Source of the DNA: a virus
Virus record (IMG/VR): IMGVR_UViG_3300032322_001011
Span: 20,696-84,695 of that record
Direction: 5' to 3' (one strand)
Length of the DNA stretch: 64,000 nt
Shown here: in pieces, positions 14,211 through 23,710 of the stretch
Position numbering within the stretch: the first letter of the stretch is position 1
Layout: every line of letters starts with the position of its first letter
Notes under the pieces: generated by a model
Databases searched by the model: none
Told to the model about the DNA's origin: nothing
The model's input: only the letters and a program-made list of their open reading frames with translations
Made by a program: the position numbers and the translations under genes

Positions 14211-15229
14211 CGTGCAACACCGTAGTGGGCTTCAACCTTGGCAATCAAATCTTTCTGCATGTCAAGGTCTTCACGGAATGCATCAAGCATCTTGTCTTTA
14301 CCTTGCCAGCGACCCTCACCAAATGAATAGTACGCACCAGCACGAGTAATGATGTCAATAGCAATACCGATATTCAACATGTCTTTGAGAGTGTCGTAGT
14401 CACCTTTCTCAAACCCTTGTGTGTCTGCAAAATAAAAGTCAATGATCGCACTTTGGTTAGGGCGATAAGTCTTGTTCTTGAGTGTACGAGCCTTGATGGT
14501 TTGACCAACAACTTCATCTTTGTCTTTTAGCCATTCGTCACGCTTTACTTCAACACGGCAGAAGTAAGCAAAGTTCTTTGCCAGCCCACCTGGTGTTGTG
14601 CGTGGGTCACCCCACATAACACCAATCTTTTGTCTCCATTGGTTGATCATCAATCCAGTGCAGTTGCGCTCATCGGTAATAAGTGAACGCTTCTGTGCCT
14701 CTGATGACTTGCGGAAGAACTTAGATGTAAGACGAGCACCAAGACCTACAGTGAACTCTTCCATCATCTTTTCAGATTCATCGTCTGGAACAAGTGCAGG
14801 TAGTGAGTCAATAACAATCATGTCAACAGCACGATTAGCCATGACATTGATAACCAAGTTGTACGCCTGCTCCATGATGTTGGTTTCAACAATCCACAGA
14901 CGTTCTAGGTCAACACCTATAGACTCTGCATAATCAGGAACAAACTCTTCGGCAGCAATCCACAAAGCAATAAAGTCTGGGTTGAGTGCTTGGTTAGTTG
15001 CAATAGTTTTAAACGCAAGAGCGGTTTTACCAGATGACTCTTCACCAATGATTTCGCTCCATTGGTTTACGGGCCAACCACCACCAAGCATGAGGTCGTA
15101 GGACAAGATACCTGTAGAGATACGCTCTAACTTGCCACGGGTTTCACTACCCTTAACAATTGTTCCTGCACCATATTGTTTGTTAACCGAATTAATGATT
15201 GAAGACAGACTGTCCCAATTGTTTTCCAC
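14207..15229 (-). CDS. recA: RecA-like recombinase
   Basis: A 340-residue RecA/UvsX-type ATPase. It has an N-terminal helix (INSVNKQYGAGTIVKGSE), LERISTGILSYDLMLGGG, the Walker A box GEESSGKT near 62, the catalytic AAEE near 92, and Walker B MIVIDSLPALVP near 138. A loop LMINQWRQKIGVMWGDPRTTPGG near 195 corresponds to the L2 DNA-binding region. It forms filaments on ssDNA and exchanges strands, likely supporting recombination-dependent replication. It follows DNA polymerase and two small genes in the same unit. Confidence 0.9.
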   Translation of the reverse strand: MENNWDSLSSIINSVNKQYGAGTIVKGSETRGKLERISTGILSYDLMLGGGWPVNQWSEIIGEESSGKTALAFKTIATNQALNPDFIALWIAAEEFVPDYAESIGVDLERLWIVETNIMEQAYNLVINVMANRAVDMIVIDSLPALVPDDESEKMMEEFTVGLGARLTSKFFRKSSEAQKRSLITDERNCTGLMINQWRQKIGVMWGDPRTTPGGLAKNFAYFCRVEVKRDEWLKDKDEVVGQTIKARTLKNKTYRPNQSAIIDFYFADTQGFEKGDYDTLKDMLNIGIAIDIITRAGAYYSFGEGRWQGKDKMLDAFREDLDMQKDLIAKVEAHYGVAR

Positions 15230-15237
15230 GTATACTC

Positions 15238-15615
15238 CTATACCCAGTTTGATTGTTCACCTTGATCATACAGGGAGTTCCACCCACATTGAAAGCATCT
15301 TGGAGCAGGAACTTTTCCACCTGCTGATGCATTTGATCTACTAAATACGTTACTACTTCCGCATCGTGGACAAGTTTGGTTACCATCAACACGATGTGCT
15401 TCTCCACCTTTCCAAGAACGAATGGCAGTACCCATGTCAGTTTGACCGTTAGGATCAGCCTGTTGAGCAACCTGTGTTTGATGCTGTAACGGCGACTGCA
15501 TTACACGTTGTTGCGCTTGCTGTTGTAGTGCAGGCAAAACTACTCGCTCAGACGGTAACGCCCTACGTTCTTCTTGGGGTGCGTTGTTTAACTTCCTATC
15601 CCACCAACTGCTCAT
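15238..15615 (-). CDS. Zn-ribbon protein
   Basis: A 125-residue protein. The first half is Gln-rich and probably unfolded. The C-terminal half is a zinc ribbon: CPRC near 81 and CFQC near 106 flanking a basic Ser/Asn loop. It may bind DNA or polymerase. No family name is justified. Confidence 0.6.
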   Translation of the reverse strand: MSSWWDRKLNNAPQEERRALPSERVVLPALQQQAQQRVMQSPLQHQTQVAQQADPNGQTDMGTAIRSWKGGEAHRVDGNQTCPRCGSSNVFSRSNASAGGKVPAPRCFQCGWNSLYDQGEQSNWV

Positions 15616-15625
15616 TATTGTTTCC

Positions 15626-15976
15626 TTATTCTAACGGAGAGATTATCGCAATCATTTGATTTTCTAATAGTTTTTGAACAAGTGCCATTCCATAAGAAAT
15701 TAACACATTCTTTGAACTTTCAACCGCAGCCAAAGGTGGTAATTCCTCGTCATCTAGGCTAGTGGTTAGAACCTCTGTAAACCAATCAACTGACTCAGCA
15801 ATCTCATCAAAGATTCCAAAGTCATGTAGGAGTTCCCACTGCTCATCAATCTGTTGTTGCTCTAATTCCTGAACATCTTCAGAAGATGGGGTAAAGCCTA
15901 ACTTTACAGCAACGTCTTGCCCTGATGGAATGGAAAGCATAAGACAGAAGTTTCTTTTCTCAGTAATAAGATTCAT
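15626..15976 (-). CDS. Hypothetical acidic protein (116 aa)
   Basis: A 116-residue acidic protein with helices (SEDVQELEQQQIDEQWELLHDFGIFDEIAESVDWF) and a hydrophobic end. Its start overlaps the DNA polymerase stop by four bases, so translation is probably coupled. The function is unknown; it could be a polymerase partner, by position only. Confidence 0.6.
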   Translation of the reverse strand: MNLITEKRNFCLMLSIPSGQDVAVKLGFTPSSEDVQELEQQQIDEQWELLHDFGIFDEIAESVDWFTEVLTTSLDDEELPPLAAVESSKNVLISYGMALVQKLLENQMIAIISPLE

Positions 15977-18024
15977 TTTCCTTTTGCCTCCGACCAGTTA
16001 GTTGCTGCATGACACGACACTTTAAGTGTGACCCCCATAATACTCCTATCGTGACCCATCGCAGTAACTAGGGTGGACATTGCAGAGATTTCGTCTTCTT
16101 CTGGGGCAATTGCTACAAGTTCGTCATGCACTTGTACAAGCATCCTTGCCTGTGTCCCTGTAAAAGCCTTGTCCACATCAATCATGGCTTGCTTACAGAT
16201 ATCTGCGGCGCTTCCCTGAATAATGGCGTTAATGGCTTGGCGTTGTGCTCGTGACTGTGTAAACGAATCTTTTGATAACAACTCTGGAAGCCTACGCCTG
16301 CGACCACTAATCGTGGACACATACCCAGAACGAACAGCCTTGGTAATAGCAATCTGCTTCCACCTAGTCAACCCAGCAAAACTCTTGTAGTAGTTATCAA
16401 GTATCGACATAGCGTGTTCTTCTTCAATACCTGTTTGTAGGGCAAGTTTCTTATGACCACCACCGTATGCGGTGAGGAAGTTAACACCTTTACCAATCTG
16501 TCGTTCTTCAGACGTTACCTCTTCTAAAGGCTTCTTAAACACGGCAGCCGCAGTAGCGGCGTGAATGTCTTCGTTGTGTTTAAAAATATGAAGCAACCGT
16601 TCATCTTGACTAAACATTGCCATGACTCGGAGTTCAATCTGGTCGTAGTCAGCCACCAACATGGTGTACTTATCTGGTGGTACAAACAAACTACGGATGG
16701 TGGAGTCTCGTGGGATGTTCTGCAAGTTTGGATTAGATGAAGACAACCGACCAGTGGCGGCTCGGTGCATGTTAAACGATGGGTGCAACTTACCGTTGTT
16801 TAACTTAGGTATAAGACCATCAACATATGTTGATTTCATCTTCCCAAGTTCTGACCATTGCAATAAAAGTGGGATCAAGGGATGCTTGCCTTTAAGTTTC
16901 TCAAGAGCATCCGCATCAACTGATGGAACTCCCTTAGCGGTCTTCTTAGTTGGCTTAAGACCTAGGCCACCTGCTCGCTTACCTGTAAACAAGTACGTTT
17001 GTTTGTCCTTATTAGAGTCTGGGTTAAACCCTGCGTAGGAGTTGTCTACAATGTCCAGTAGGCACTCACGCATCTTGGCATCCAGTTCTTTCCTCAATAA
17101 CTTAAGTGAGGCTGAGTTAACTGTAATCCCTTCTTCTTCCATACACATGAGCACCCGAAGAACTTCAGACTCTTGCTGAACGGCTGGCTGTAAATCTTCA
17201 ATAAGGTTTAACTTAGAACGCAACTTAGAGTAAAGCAACCATGTCCAACGAGCATCTAAGTGAACGTACTTAGCCGCAGAACTAAAAGGAACAGTGTTAA
17301 TAACAGCACCAAGTTTTCCTTCCTTGGCGTAAGCATCATGCCCACCAAAGTTCTGGGCAATTAAGTTAGTCAACGAAAACGATTGTGAGTTCTCATTCTC
17401 TAGATGTTGAAGAATCATCGTGTCCATGTATGGACCTGGTGGTAACTCTCCGTAGTACTTCTTAATAGAGCGAGCGTCAAACTTTACGTTGTGACCAACC
17501 TTTACAAGGTCGCTAAAGAATATTGGGCGCAACGCTTCAAAAACTTCATAGCGAGATAACTGCGCTGGTGGGTCTGAATAGACACCTGGAATCACATACT
17601 TGGCTTTAGCCATTGACTCCTTACCGCTTGCTGTTACCTTGCGATATCCAGATGGTGGGATGGTTGTACCGTCACCACGTTCTTCTGGAATAACTATCTC
17701 ACCAAGCAAATGACCCATAGGTATAGCCCATGAGTGACCGTAGGTAGCAATGCCAATCCAAAACACCTCGTTACGTAGAGGGTCTAGCGCTAAATCTTTT
17801 AGGTATCGTTGGCGAATTGCTTCCGTTGATGAGGCAACAATTGAATCCGTAGGGTTCTTGAGCGTTGCAATGTGATCTTTACACTCTTTCAAAAAAAGTG
17901 TATTGATATCATCATGGCGCTCAATAACCCCACGGGACTCAATGTCAAAGGCAAATTCCCCTGCCTTTGTAACTATCTCAACAAGTTTGTGCAACTCTTC
18001 AACGGTGTGAACCGTCTGTTGCAT
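15973..18024 (-). CDS. polA: Family A DNA polymerase with 3'-5' exonuclease
   Basis: A 683-residue polymerase. The exonuclease domain has FAFDIESRG near 24 and GHNVKFDARSI near 178. The polymerase domain has LQNIPRDS, motif A VADYDQIELRVM near 456, motif B RQIGKGVNFLTAYGGG near 512, and motif C VQVHDELV near 630. There is no 5'-3' nuclease domain, as in most phage PolA-type enzymes. Motif B carries a Phe-Leu (NFLTAYG) at the usual aromatic position. It is the main replicative polymerase candidate, placed between the ssDNA-binding protein and RecA. Confidence 0.93.
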   Translation of the reverse strand: MQQTVHTVEELHKLVEIVTKAGEFAFDIESRGVIERHDDINTLFLKECKDHIATLKNPTDSIVASSTEAIRQRYLKDLALDPLRNEVFWIGIATYGHSWAIPMGHLLGEIVIPEERGDGTTIPPSGYRKVTASGKESMAKAKYVIPGVYSDPPAQLSRYEVFEALRPIFFSDLVKVGHNVKFDARSIKKYYGELPPGPYMDTMILQHLENENSQSFSLTNLIAQNFGGHDAYAKEGKLGAVINTVPFSSAAKYVHLDARWTWLLYSKLRSKLNLIEDLQPAVQQESEVLRVLMCMEEEGITVNSASLKLLRKELDAKMRECLLDIVDNSYAGFNPDSNKDKQTYLFTGKRAGGLGLKPTKKTAKGVPSVDADALEKLKGKHPLIPLLLQWSELGKMKSTYVDGLIPKLNNGKLHPSFNMHRAATGRLSSSNPNLQNIPRDSTIRSLFVPPDKYTMLVADYDQIELRVMAMFSQDERLLHIFKHNEDIHAATAAAVFKKPLEEVTSEERQIGKGVNFLTAYGGGHKKLALQTGIEEEHAMSILDNYYKSFAGLTRWKQIAITKAVRSGYVSTISGRRRRLPELLSKDSFTQSRAQRQAINAIIQGSAADICKQAMIDVDKAFTGTQARMLVQVHDELVAIAPEEDEISAMSTLVTAMGHDRSIMGVTLKVSCHAATNWSEAKGK

Positions 18025-18029
18025 AAAGA

Positions 18030-18710
18030 TTATTGAGCGTCAAGAATGTCTGTTGCTACTTCCAACAGTTCTGTGCGAGTAGGGATCTTGATGATGCTTG
18101 GATCGTAAGCATTGTTGTTCAACACCTTCATGGTGTCTTCATCAAATGCTTTGAGATTCCATTCTTCAAGGTCACGCTCACGTACCATCTGCAAAATGGT
18201 TTGTGTCTGTGCTCCCTTACCAGTCTTGGATACTGCCCAATAATTCTTGGACAGAGGTCCTTGACGTGGGTCAAGGTGGAAGTTCTTTAGTTGGTCAATC
18301 AGACGAACGCCAACTTCAAACGACTTAACAATTGCTTCTTCTTCATTGCTAAGGACTGCAATGTTGAATGCAAACTTCGTGCTTGGGCGATTGCCTGCAT
18401 CACAAAGTGGGCAACCATTTGGATCGTCATGCAAGCAGACAAAAGACTTCTGGCCTTGACGACCATCAATCCAGTGTGTGCGGAACGATGCGTATGGTTC
18501 GTCTTCCAAGAACTTGATGACTTGTGTGTCTTCAGTTACCTTGAAGCGCTGTGCGTACGGTGAGGATGCTTCCTGAACACGGTCTGCTGCACCCCAACCA
18601 CGCTTGATTGATCGTGCTGCTGGTGCTTCAGTTGCGTCTGTTTGCTTTGCTTTTACTGGCGATGCAATTTCTTGCTCGTCATCTTCATATTCGTCATAAC
18701 GGTTTGACAT
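18030..18710 (-). CDS. Single-stranded DNA-binding protein
   Basis: A 226-residue protein with a disordered acidic N-terminus and an OB-like core. QVIKFLEDEPYASFRTHWID near 80 is followed by a Cys cluster CLHDDPNGCPLCDAG near 110, then KFAFNIAVLS. This is the pattern of T4 gp32/T7 gp2.5-like phage SSBs with a zinc-binding loop. It coats ssDNA at the fork. It lies six bases upstream of the polymerase gene. Confidence 0.75.
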   Translation of the reverse strand: MSNRYDEYEDDEQEIASPVKAKQTDATEAPAARSIKRGWGAADRVQEASSPYAQRFKVTEDTQVIKFLEDEPYASFRTHWIDGRQGQKSFVCLHDDPNGCPLCDAGNRPSTKFAFNIAVLSNEEEAIVKSFEVGVRLIDQLKNFHLDPRQGPLSKNYWAVSKTGKGAQTQTILQMVRERDLEEWNLKAFDEDTMKVLNNNAYDPSIIKIPTRTELLEVATDILDAQ

Positions 18711-18732
18711 GATGTACCTTGCTTTCGTGTGT

Positions 18733-19173
18733 TTAATTTGACCAGTGTGTATGTATGTGTTTTTTGAATGCTACCCAATCTACATTTTGTCCTCGTGCTT
18801 TATTGAGTCCAAAATGATCAACTGCGTATAGCAGTAACTCTACCTGACTTCGGCTGTAAAGCCTACGCCCCTTGGAACTTTTTCCAGGAATTTGATTCCC
18901 CTCTGGAGGAGAAGTCCGAAACTTTGGAACAGGAATAATTCCATCATGTTCCCAGTGTCGTAATGTATCTGGTTTTCTTCCAAGTGCTTTGGCAACCTCC
19001 CCAATTGTGTAGAAGGCCACCTTTTCCCCACGCACCTGGTAGTACGTTGCGTGAAGAAATTCAAAAGGATCTTCTTCCTTACTCTTTTTAGTTTCCGCCC
19101 TGTTTTTAGGCGGCTTCTTTCCAGGGTAGTTAGGAAGATCCTCAAGAAAACTATCTAAGCCTTGAGCGCCCAT
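18733..19173 (-). CDS. MerR-like helix-turn-helix protein
   Basis: A 146-residue protein. The N-terminal 45 residues are basic and flexible. Residues 53-115 form a MerR-type winged helix: FYTIGEVAKALGRKPDTLRHWEHDGII, then a wing with GRRLYSRSQVELLL. There is no effector-binding Cys domain, so it acts as a plain DNA binder. In the middle of the replication block it may regulate the switch to later genes or help at the fork. Confidence 0.75.
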   Translation of the reverse strand: MGAQGLDSFLEDLPNYPGKKPPKNRAETKKSKEEDPFEFLHATYYQVRGEKVAFYTIGEVAKALGRKPDTLRHWEHDGIIPVPKFRTSPPEGNQIPGKSSKGRRLYSRSQVELLLYAVDHFGLNKARGQNVDWVAFKKHIHTHWSN

Positions 19174-19574
19174 GTTTCTTTCTCAACATAAAACGTCTTA
19201 ACTTTCTCTTGAATGTTTTCGTCATTCCAAGCAAGACCAAGCAACTTGTCCTCACTAAGAACTTCAATAACTTCTTTTACAGTGTCCCAATGACCGTTCT
19301 CCTTAGCCCATGCTTCAGCAGCACTGGTGTTAAACGATTTGGATACACGGCGCTCACGCTTAAGTTCTACATCTCCCAAGTCAATCCAGATGTTTCCCTT
19401 TTCATCTGGGTTACCGTGAGCAACAAGCATCTCAGTTAGTTCTGCTTTAAGAGCGTCTGCTCTTTTCTGAACTTGGTCAAGCATTGACTTGTGGTTCTTG
19501 TAATCCTCAACCACTCGCCGTGCATGCGCTTCATTAAATTCTGATGCTGGTGTTTCTCTTACAATCTTTGCCAT
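19155..19574 (-). CDS. Hypothetical protein (139 aa)
   Basis: A 139-residue protein with an N-terminal coiled coil (SMLDQVQKRADALKAELTEMLV), then GNIWIDLGDVELKRERRVSKSF and a helical end. The strand pair after a coiled coil loosely recalls phage nuclease-inhibitor or Gam-type proteins, but I cannot support that. It overlaps the MerR-like gene by 19 bases. Confidence 0.55.
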   Translation of the reverse strand: MAKIVRETPASEFNEAHARRVVEDYKNHKSMLDQVQKRADALKAELTEMLVAHGNPDEKGNIWIDLGDVELKRERRVSKSFNTSAAEAWAKENGHWDTVKEVIEVLSEDKLLGLAWNDENIQEKVKTFYVEKETWALKA

Positions 19575-19575
19575 G

Positions 19576-21120
19576 TTATACCTCGCTGTTTGTTAAGAAC
19601 GAAGACAATGCGCCTAAGTTCAGTTGAAAGTTTCCTTTGTGGTCGTGACCACCATCAACAAATGCTTTGTTGATGTTCCTTTTCTCTTGCAACATTTCGT
19701 ATTGCCTCTCTTCAATACTCCCCTTCATTACGAATGAGATTATGTTAACGTGCGGAAACTCAGATGACAACCTGATAATTCTGGCTTCTCGTTGGTCTAG
19801 TTTTCCAGCGCTCCAAGGAAGGTCATAGGAAATCAAATAGTTAGCCACAGGTAAGTCCACACCGTAGCCACCAGCATCCGATGATAAGAACAAACGGGTG
19901 TTTGGATCGTTAGCAAACTGTTGTTTTGCTCTGTCTCTAGACATCATATCCATGCCACCCATAAACAAAACGCTGTTGGTTAGCCCTTTTGTAGCGTTTT
20001 GAATTAGTCGTAAATTGTTTTTAAAGAACGAAAACAATACAACTTTATTCTTTGGATCTTCATTTAAAACGTCTTCAATGTACTGAAGCACCGCATCTAA
20101 CTTGGGGGTGTTAAACCTCTCTGGAATAAGACCCTGTGCTACAACTTGAGAAGCATGCTTACTACCTTGATCGTTGTTGTCGTCTAGGTATTGCTCTGCG
20201 GATATCTTTACCAGTTCTGGATTATCACAGAACATACGTAGGGTAGTCAATCGGGACATGACATCCCCTTGTGCTTCCATGTTCTTATTGTTTCCGTAAT
20301 AGTGCGCCCACAAATCAAACCCTCTGCCATGTTGGGTTATTGCTTTTTGAATAGAATCAAGCAAGTCATTAGACAACTTCCTATACACAGCAGCACCTGC
20401 GGAATCAAATGGTACTGGAATGAAGTGGTTGATTACTTGGGGCAACTGATCCTGAATATCTTCACGAGTTTTGCGGACCATTACGTCTTGCATACTTTCA
20501 TTTAGAGCCTTAAGATTTCGATATCTGCTTGGCTTACCAAAATGATCACGCACAATAAAGGTGCGGTCAAACACTTCAAACTTCCCAAGTACTGCTGGGT
20601 CAACAAACTCCATAATAGAAAACAATTCTTCTGGGCGATTCTCAATAGGCTGACCAGTGAGCGCAAACCTGTAATGGTATTTCTTACCTATGCGTTTGAT
20701 AAGCCTAGAACGCTTGGCTCTTGGGGTCTTAATCATGGTTGCTTCGTCAACCACAATTGCATCAAACTTATGTTTTTCAAAATGAGCCAAGTCGTTAACT
20801 AATGATTCAGGGTTAACAACAACGTACTTTGCGCTGAGTGCGTTACGCCATTCTTTCTTTCTAGCGGCAGCAGAACCATCAATAACAACGACATCAGAAT
20901 CAGTAAACTTTTTAATTTCTCTAGCCCATTGATACTTCAATGCAGATGGGACTACCACAATTACTTTCTTTATCTCACCAGACTCAAACAACTTTTCTAG
21001 TGCAGCAATAGTAGTAACAGTTTTACCAGCACCCATCACTAGGGCTAACAACATTTGACCACGGTCAACCATGAGTTCGGTTGCCTCTTCTTGAAACGGA
21101 TAAAGTTTCCCTTTAAACAT
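19576..21120 (-). CDS. SNF2-like superfamily 2 helicase
   Basis: A 514-residue two-domain ATPase. It has LYPFQEEA (Q-motif-like), motif I VMGAGKT near 31, motif II DEAT near 123 and motif III ALTGQP near 153. The C-terminal domain has VVLFSFFKNNLRLI, DAGGYGVDL and the SF2 motif VI region LDQREARIIRLS. SNF2-like phage helicases remodel forks or branched DNA. It overlaps the primase gene by eight bases. Confidence 0.88.
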   Translation of the reverse strand: MFKGKLYPFQEEATELMVDRGQMLLALVMGAGKTVTTIAALEKLFESGEIKKVIVVVPSALKYQWAREIKKFTDSDVVVIDGSAAARKKEWRNALSAKYVVVNPESLVNDLAHFEKHKFDAIVVDEATMIKTPRAKRSRLIKRIGKKYHYRFALTGQPIENRPEELFSIMEFVDPAVLGKFEVFDRTFIVRDHFGKPSRYRNLKALNESMQDVMVRKTREDIQDQLPQVINHFIPVPFDSAGAAVYRKLSNDLLDSIQKAITQHGRGFDLWAHYYGNNKNMEAQGDVMSRLTTLRMFCDNPELVKISAEQYLDDNNDQGSKHASQVVAQGLIPERFNTPKLDAVLQYIEDVLNEDPKNKVVLFSFFKNNLRLIQNATKGLTNSVLFMGGMDMMSRDRAKQQFANDPNTRLFLSSDAGGYGVDLPVANYLISYDLPWSAGKLDQREARIIRLSSEFPHVNIISFVMKGSIEERQYEMLQEKRNINKAFVDGGHDHKGNFQLNLGALSSFLTNSEV

Positions 21121-22048
21121 TTATCCACCAAGGTATTACTGATGCTTGCTTTATTGCCGTTAGCGTTTCGTCTTGAGTCATTTCACCGATGTCTTTTGCG
21201 TTCGTGTGTGCGTAGTGTATATATTTTACACCATACCTAAACGCTGGTAACTGCTTTGTAATACGTTTTGCAGACTCAATCCCTGCCTCATCATTATCCA
21301 TAGCAATAATTAACCCGTCAGCATGTTCGGATAGAAGACGTATCTGGGCCTTACTTACGTGTGCTCCAAAAGTTGCCACGGCACTTACCCCATCCATAAC
21401 AGTGTCAACCCTGACTACATCTAACGGGGACTCAACAACCATTACAATCTTTTGAGAAACTTTGTCTAGGCCAAATAACGTATCTGACTTCTTAATCCCG
21501 ATTGGATAGTTGCGAACCTGTGACGGTTCTTTCTCTTGCCACCCAAGCAATTCACCAAAAGAAGAAACTATGGGAAGAATCCATGCTTGTTTCTTCTCAT
21601 CAAACCTAACTCCGTACTTCCTTGCAGATGCTCTATCAAGACCACGAGTCCACAACCAGTTGTCAGAGGGCGCTGGAAAAGAACTAAACACTTTCCAATC
21701 TACTTCTGGCTTTAACTCAGCAACAGGTTCTGCTGTCAATCTTTCAAGACCAGAATTAATCAAGAAAGTATGTACAGCAATAATACTGTCTGGCTCACCA
21801 GTAAGTTCTGAAACAAGGGTTGACAATGTTCCTTTAGCACCACAGGAATAACAAATCCACAAGCCAGTGTTTGCATTCATTGACCACGATGGTGACCTAT
21901 CTTCTTTACCAGTTCGTGATGCGTGTACAGGGCAACACCCAGATATTTCCTTCTCACCTACACGCTTTACGGTTACTCCTAACTGAGTTAGGACACCAGC
22001 AATATCAGTAGTACCAGTTGTCATTGTCCGAGTCATTATCATCCCCAT
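21113..22048 (-). CDS. DnaG-like primase (CHC2 zinc finger and Toprim)
   Basis: A 311-residue protein. The zinc finger near 40-75 contains CPVH and CYSC. A linker follows (GLDRASARKYGVRFDE). The Toprim domain has VVESPLDVVRV near 215 and IIAMDNDEAG near 253, which hold the catalytic Glu and DxD-type acids. It makes RNA primers for the lagging strand or for initiation. It is short and lacks a helicase domain, which is supplied by the next gene upstream. The start is uncertain among several ATG codons within 20 bases inside the helicase gene; the first follows GTAGGAG closely. Confidence 0.85.
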   Translation of the reverse strand: MGMIMTRTMTTGTTDIAGVLTQLGVTVKRVGEKEISGCCPVHASRTGKEDRSPSWSMNANTGLWICYSCGAKGTLSTLVSELTGEPDSIIAVHTFLINSGLERLTAEPVAELKPEVDWKVFSSFPAPSDNWLWTRGLDRASARKYGVRFDEKKQAWILPIVSSFGELLGWQEKEPSQVRNYPIGIKKSDTLFGLDKVSQKIVMVVESPLDVVRVDTVMDGVSAVATFGAHVSKAQIRLLSEHADGLIIAMDNDEAGIESAKRITKQLPAFRYGVKYIHYAHTNAKDIGEMTQDETLTAIKQASVIPWWINV

Positions 22049-23270
22049 CTTCTCCTACCTCTGTAAAGTCCATGTTGTTCCAGTCCCAGTTAATTCTGAT
22101 CTCTCCTTGTGGGGCTGAACGTGCAATGACTACACGAATGATTCCTTGGTTCTCAATATCTGGATCAGACTCAACTGCAATAACAAGGTCTGAGTCTTGA
22201 GCAAATGACGAGGTGTAACCAATTGAGTCAACCGTTACCTTGCGTGACTTCTTGTTACCCAACTTCCATGAAAGAACCTGGGTAGTACCAACAATTGGAA
22301 TGTCAGCAGTCTGTGCAAGACGCTTTAAAGACCGAGTGATGTTTGTGAGCGCCTGTGGCGAACCCTTTGGTTCTCCTTGCTCGTCATCCATTAGATACAC
22401 ACCGTCAACAAAAAGAATGTCTGGCTTGTACTCTTGCACCTTTGCCGCAAGTGAACTAACGGTGGTGAGTGATGATGTGTCCTCAGTGATAACAAACGGA
22501 TGCATGTTCTTACGCATACGCAAAGTATTACGAACACGCTCAAACTCTTCGTCAGAAAGACTTGCTCGCAAGATGTTGCTGTATGGAACTTTGGCAACAA
22601 TCGCATCGTAACGTGCCGCTTGTTCTTCTGCTGACATTTCAAACGAAACAAAGAGTGGGCGTTTACCGTGGATGTGGGCTGCGTTAGCCATCATCAACGT
22701 CATCAACGACTTACCTTTCTTTGCTTCACCAACAAATGTAATCAACTGTTGTGGGCGAAGACCCGAAGTGATTCTGTCAAGACCTTGAATACCTGTAGGA
22801 ATACCACGAATAGCATTAGGCATCTTACGTAGTTCGTCATATTTTGAAACACGTTCTTCCCACTGCTCAATAAGGTTTACATCTCGTAGGCGAGCAACAT
22901 CTGCTCCAGCCTTCTGTACACCTGCGGCAAGCAACTTAAACGCTTCACTTGTGTCCCCAGCATTGAGTGCAGGCATCGCTGCTGACATGGCCTCAACAAG
23001 ATTGCGCTGGCGGTAACTTGCATAAAGTTCATCTACCAATGCGGTAAACGGTTCTGGTTTAGCATCAATTACTTTGATGTCTCCAAACTCCATACCAAGC
23101 GCACGTTCAGTTGGAACTGACCCATGATTACGCCAGTATGAAGTAATCCATGTCCAGACATTCCCCCACTCTTTAGTGAAGTGCTCAGTCTTTACGCCAT
23201 GCTTTAACGGAAAGGAAATGTCTTGGTCTTGAATGACCTTACTGATTAGTAATTGTTCTGCACTAGCCAT
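22005..23270 (-). CDS. DnaB-like replicative helicase
   Basis: A 421-residue protein. The N-terminal domain (1-150) is helical. The RecA-type core has Walker A GEAKKGKS near 181, the Glu/Arg stretch LFVSFEMSAEEQAAR, Walker B DILFVDGVYLMDD near 284 and a Gln in VGTTQVLSWK. The end is very acidic (GEDGDDNDSDNDNWYY). It unwinds DNA at the fork with the primase and loader. I chose the ATG at 23270, which shares TAATG with the upstream stop; a GTG 12 bases upstream is possible. Confidence 0.85.
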   Translation of the reverse strand: MASAEQLLISKVIQDQDISFPLKHGVKTEHFTKEWGNVWTWITSYWRNHGSVPTERALGMEFGDIKVIDAKPEPFTALVDELYASYRQRNLVEAMSAAMPALNAGDTSEAFKLLAAGVQKAGADVARLRDVNLIEQWEERVSKYDELRKMPNAIRGIPTGIQGLDRITSGLRPQQLITFVGEAKKGKSLMTLMMANAAHIHGKRPLFVSFEMSAEEQAARYDAIVAKVPYSNILRASLSDEEFERVRNTLRMRKNMHPFVITEDTSSLTTVSSLAAKVQEYKPDILFVDGVYLMDDEQGEPKGSPQALTNITRSLKRLAQTADIPIVGTTQVLSWKLGNKKSRKVTVDSIGYTSSFAQDSDLVIAVESDPDIENQGIIRVVIARSAPQGEIRINWDWNNMDFTEVGEDGDDNDSDNDNWYY

Positions 23271-23710
23271 TAGGAAGACCACGCAGTCTTTGGTGAGACT
23301 ACGGTTGCCCTAAGCCCAATAAGTTTGTAGTGCTCCTGATCTGCAACATATATCTGCGTGATACCACGATTGATGCTGAGGTCATAAGCAAGTTCTTTGA
23401 TGTCTTGAAATGAAACCACGTTAGTTGAAATCCCCTTCTTAATTAACCACCTGTCAATCGCATCAGCGACTGGCGGAGGAAGCAGTGTATAAACCTCTGT
23501 ACCGATACCCAACCTGTTTATTGAATCACTAAGAGATTTGATTGGGAGAGTATTTGGTTCCCACATTCTTAGGTACTGATCCCATTTTTCATTTCTCAAA
23601 AAGTATGCGGCTTTTATCTTTGCGATACCTTCAGGCTCTGAAGCAAGCACACCTTCAAACATTGTTGCTTGCGACTTTTGTGAAAACGATGACAGGTCAT
23701 TTCGTTCCAT
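23270..23710 (-). CDS. Hypothetical protein between loader and helicase
   Basis: A 146-residue protein starting MERNDLSSFSQKSQ. I chose the ATG at 23710, which overlaps the loader stop by 14 bases; an earlier start would overlap it by over 100. It has a helical N-terminus and an alpha/beta C-terminus (GTEVYTLLPPPVADAIDRWL, ITQIYVADQEHYKLIG). Position between a DnaC-like loader and a DnaB-like helicase suggests a replication role. No family is recognised. Confidence 0.6.
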   Translation of the reverse strand: MERNDLSSFSQKSQATMFEGVLASEPEGIAKIKAAYFLRNEKWDQYLRMWEPNTLPIKSLSDSINRLGIGTEVYTLLPPPVADAIDRWLIKKGISTNVVSFQDIKELAYDLSINRGITQIYVADQEHYKLIGLRATVVSPKTAWSS

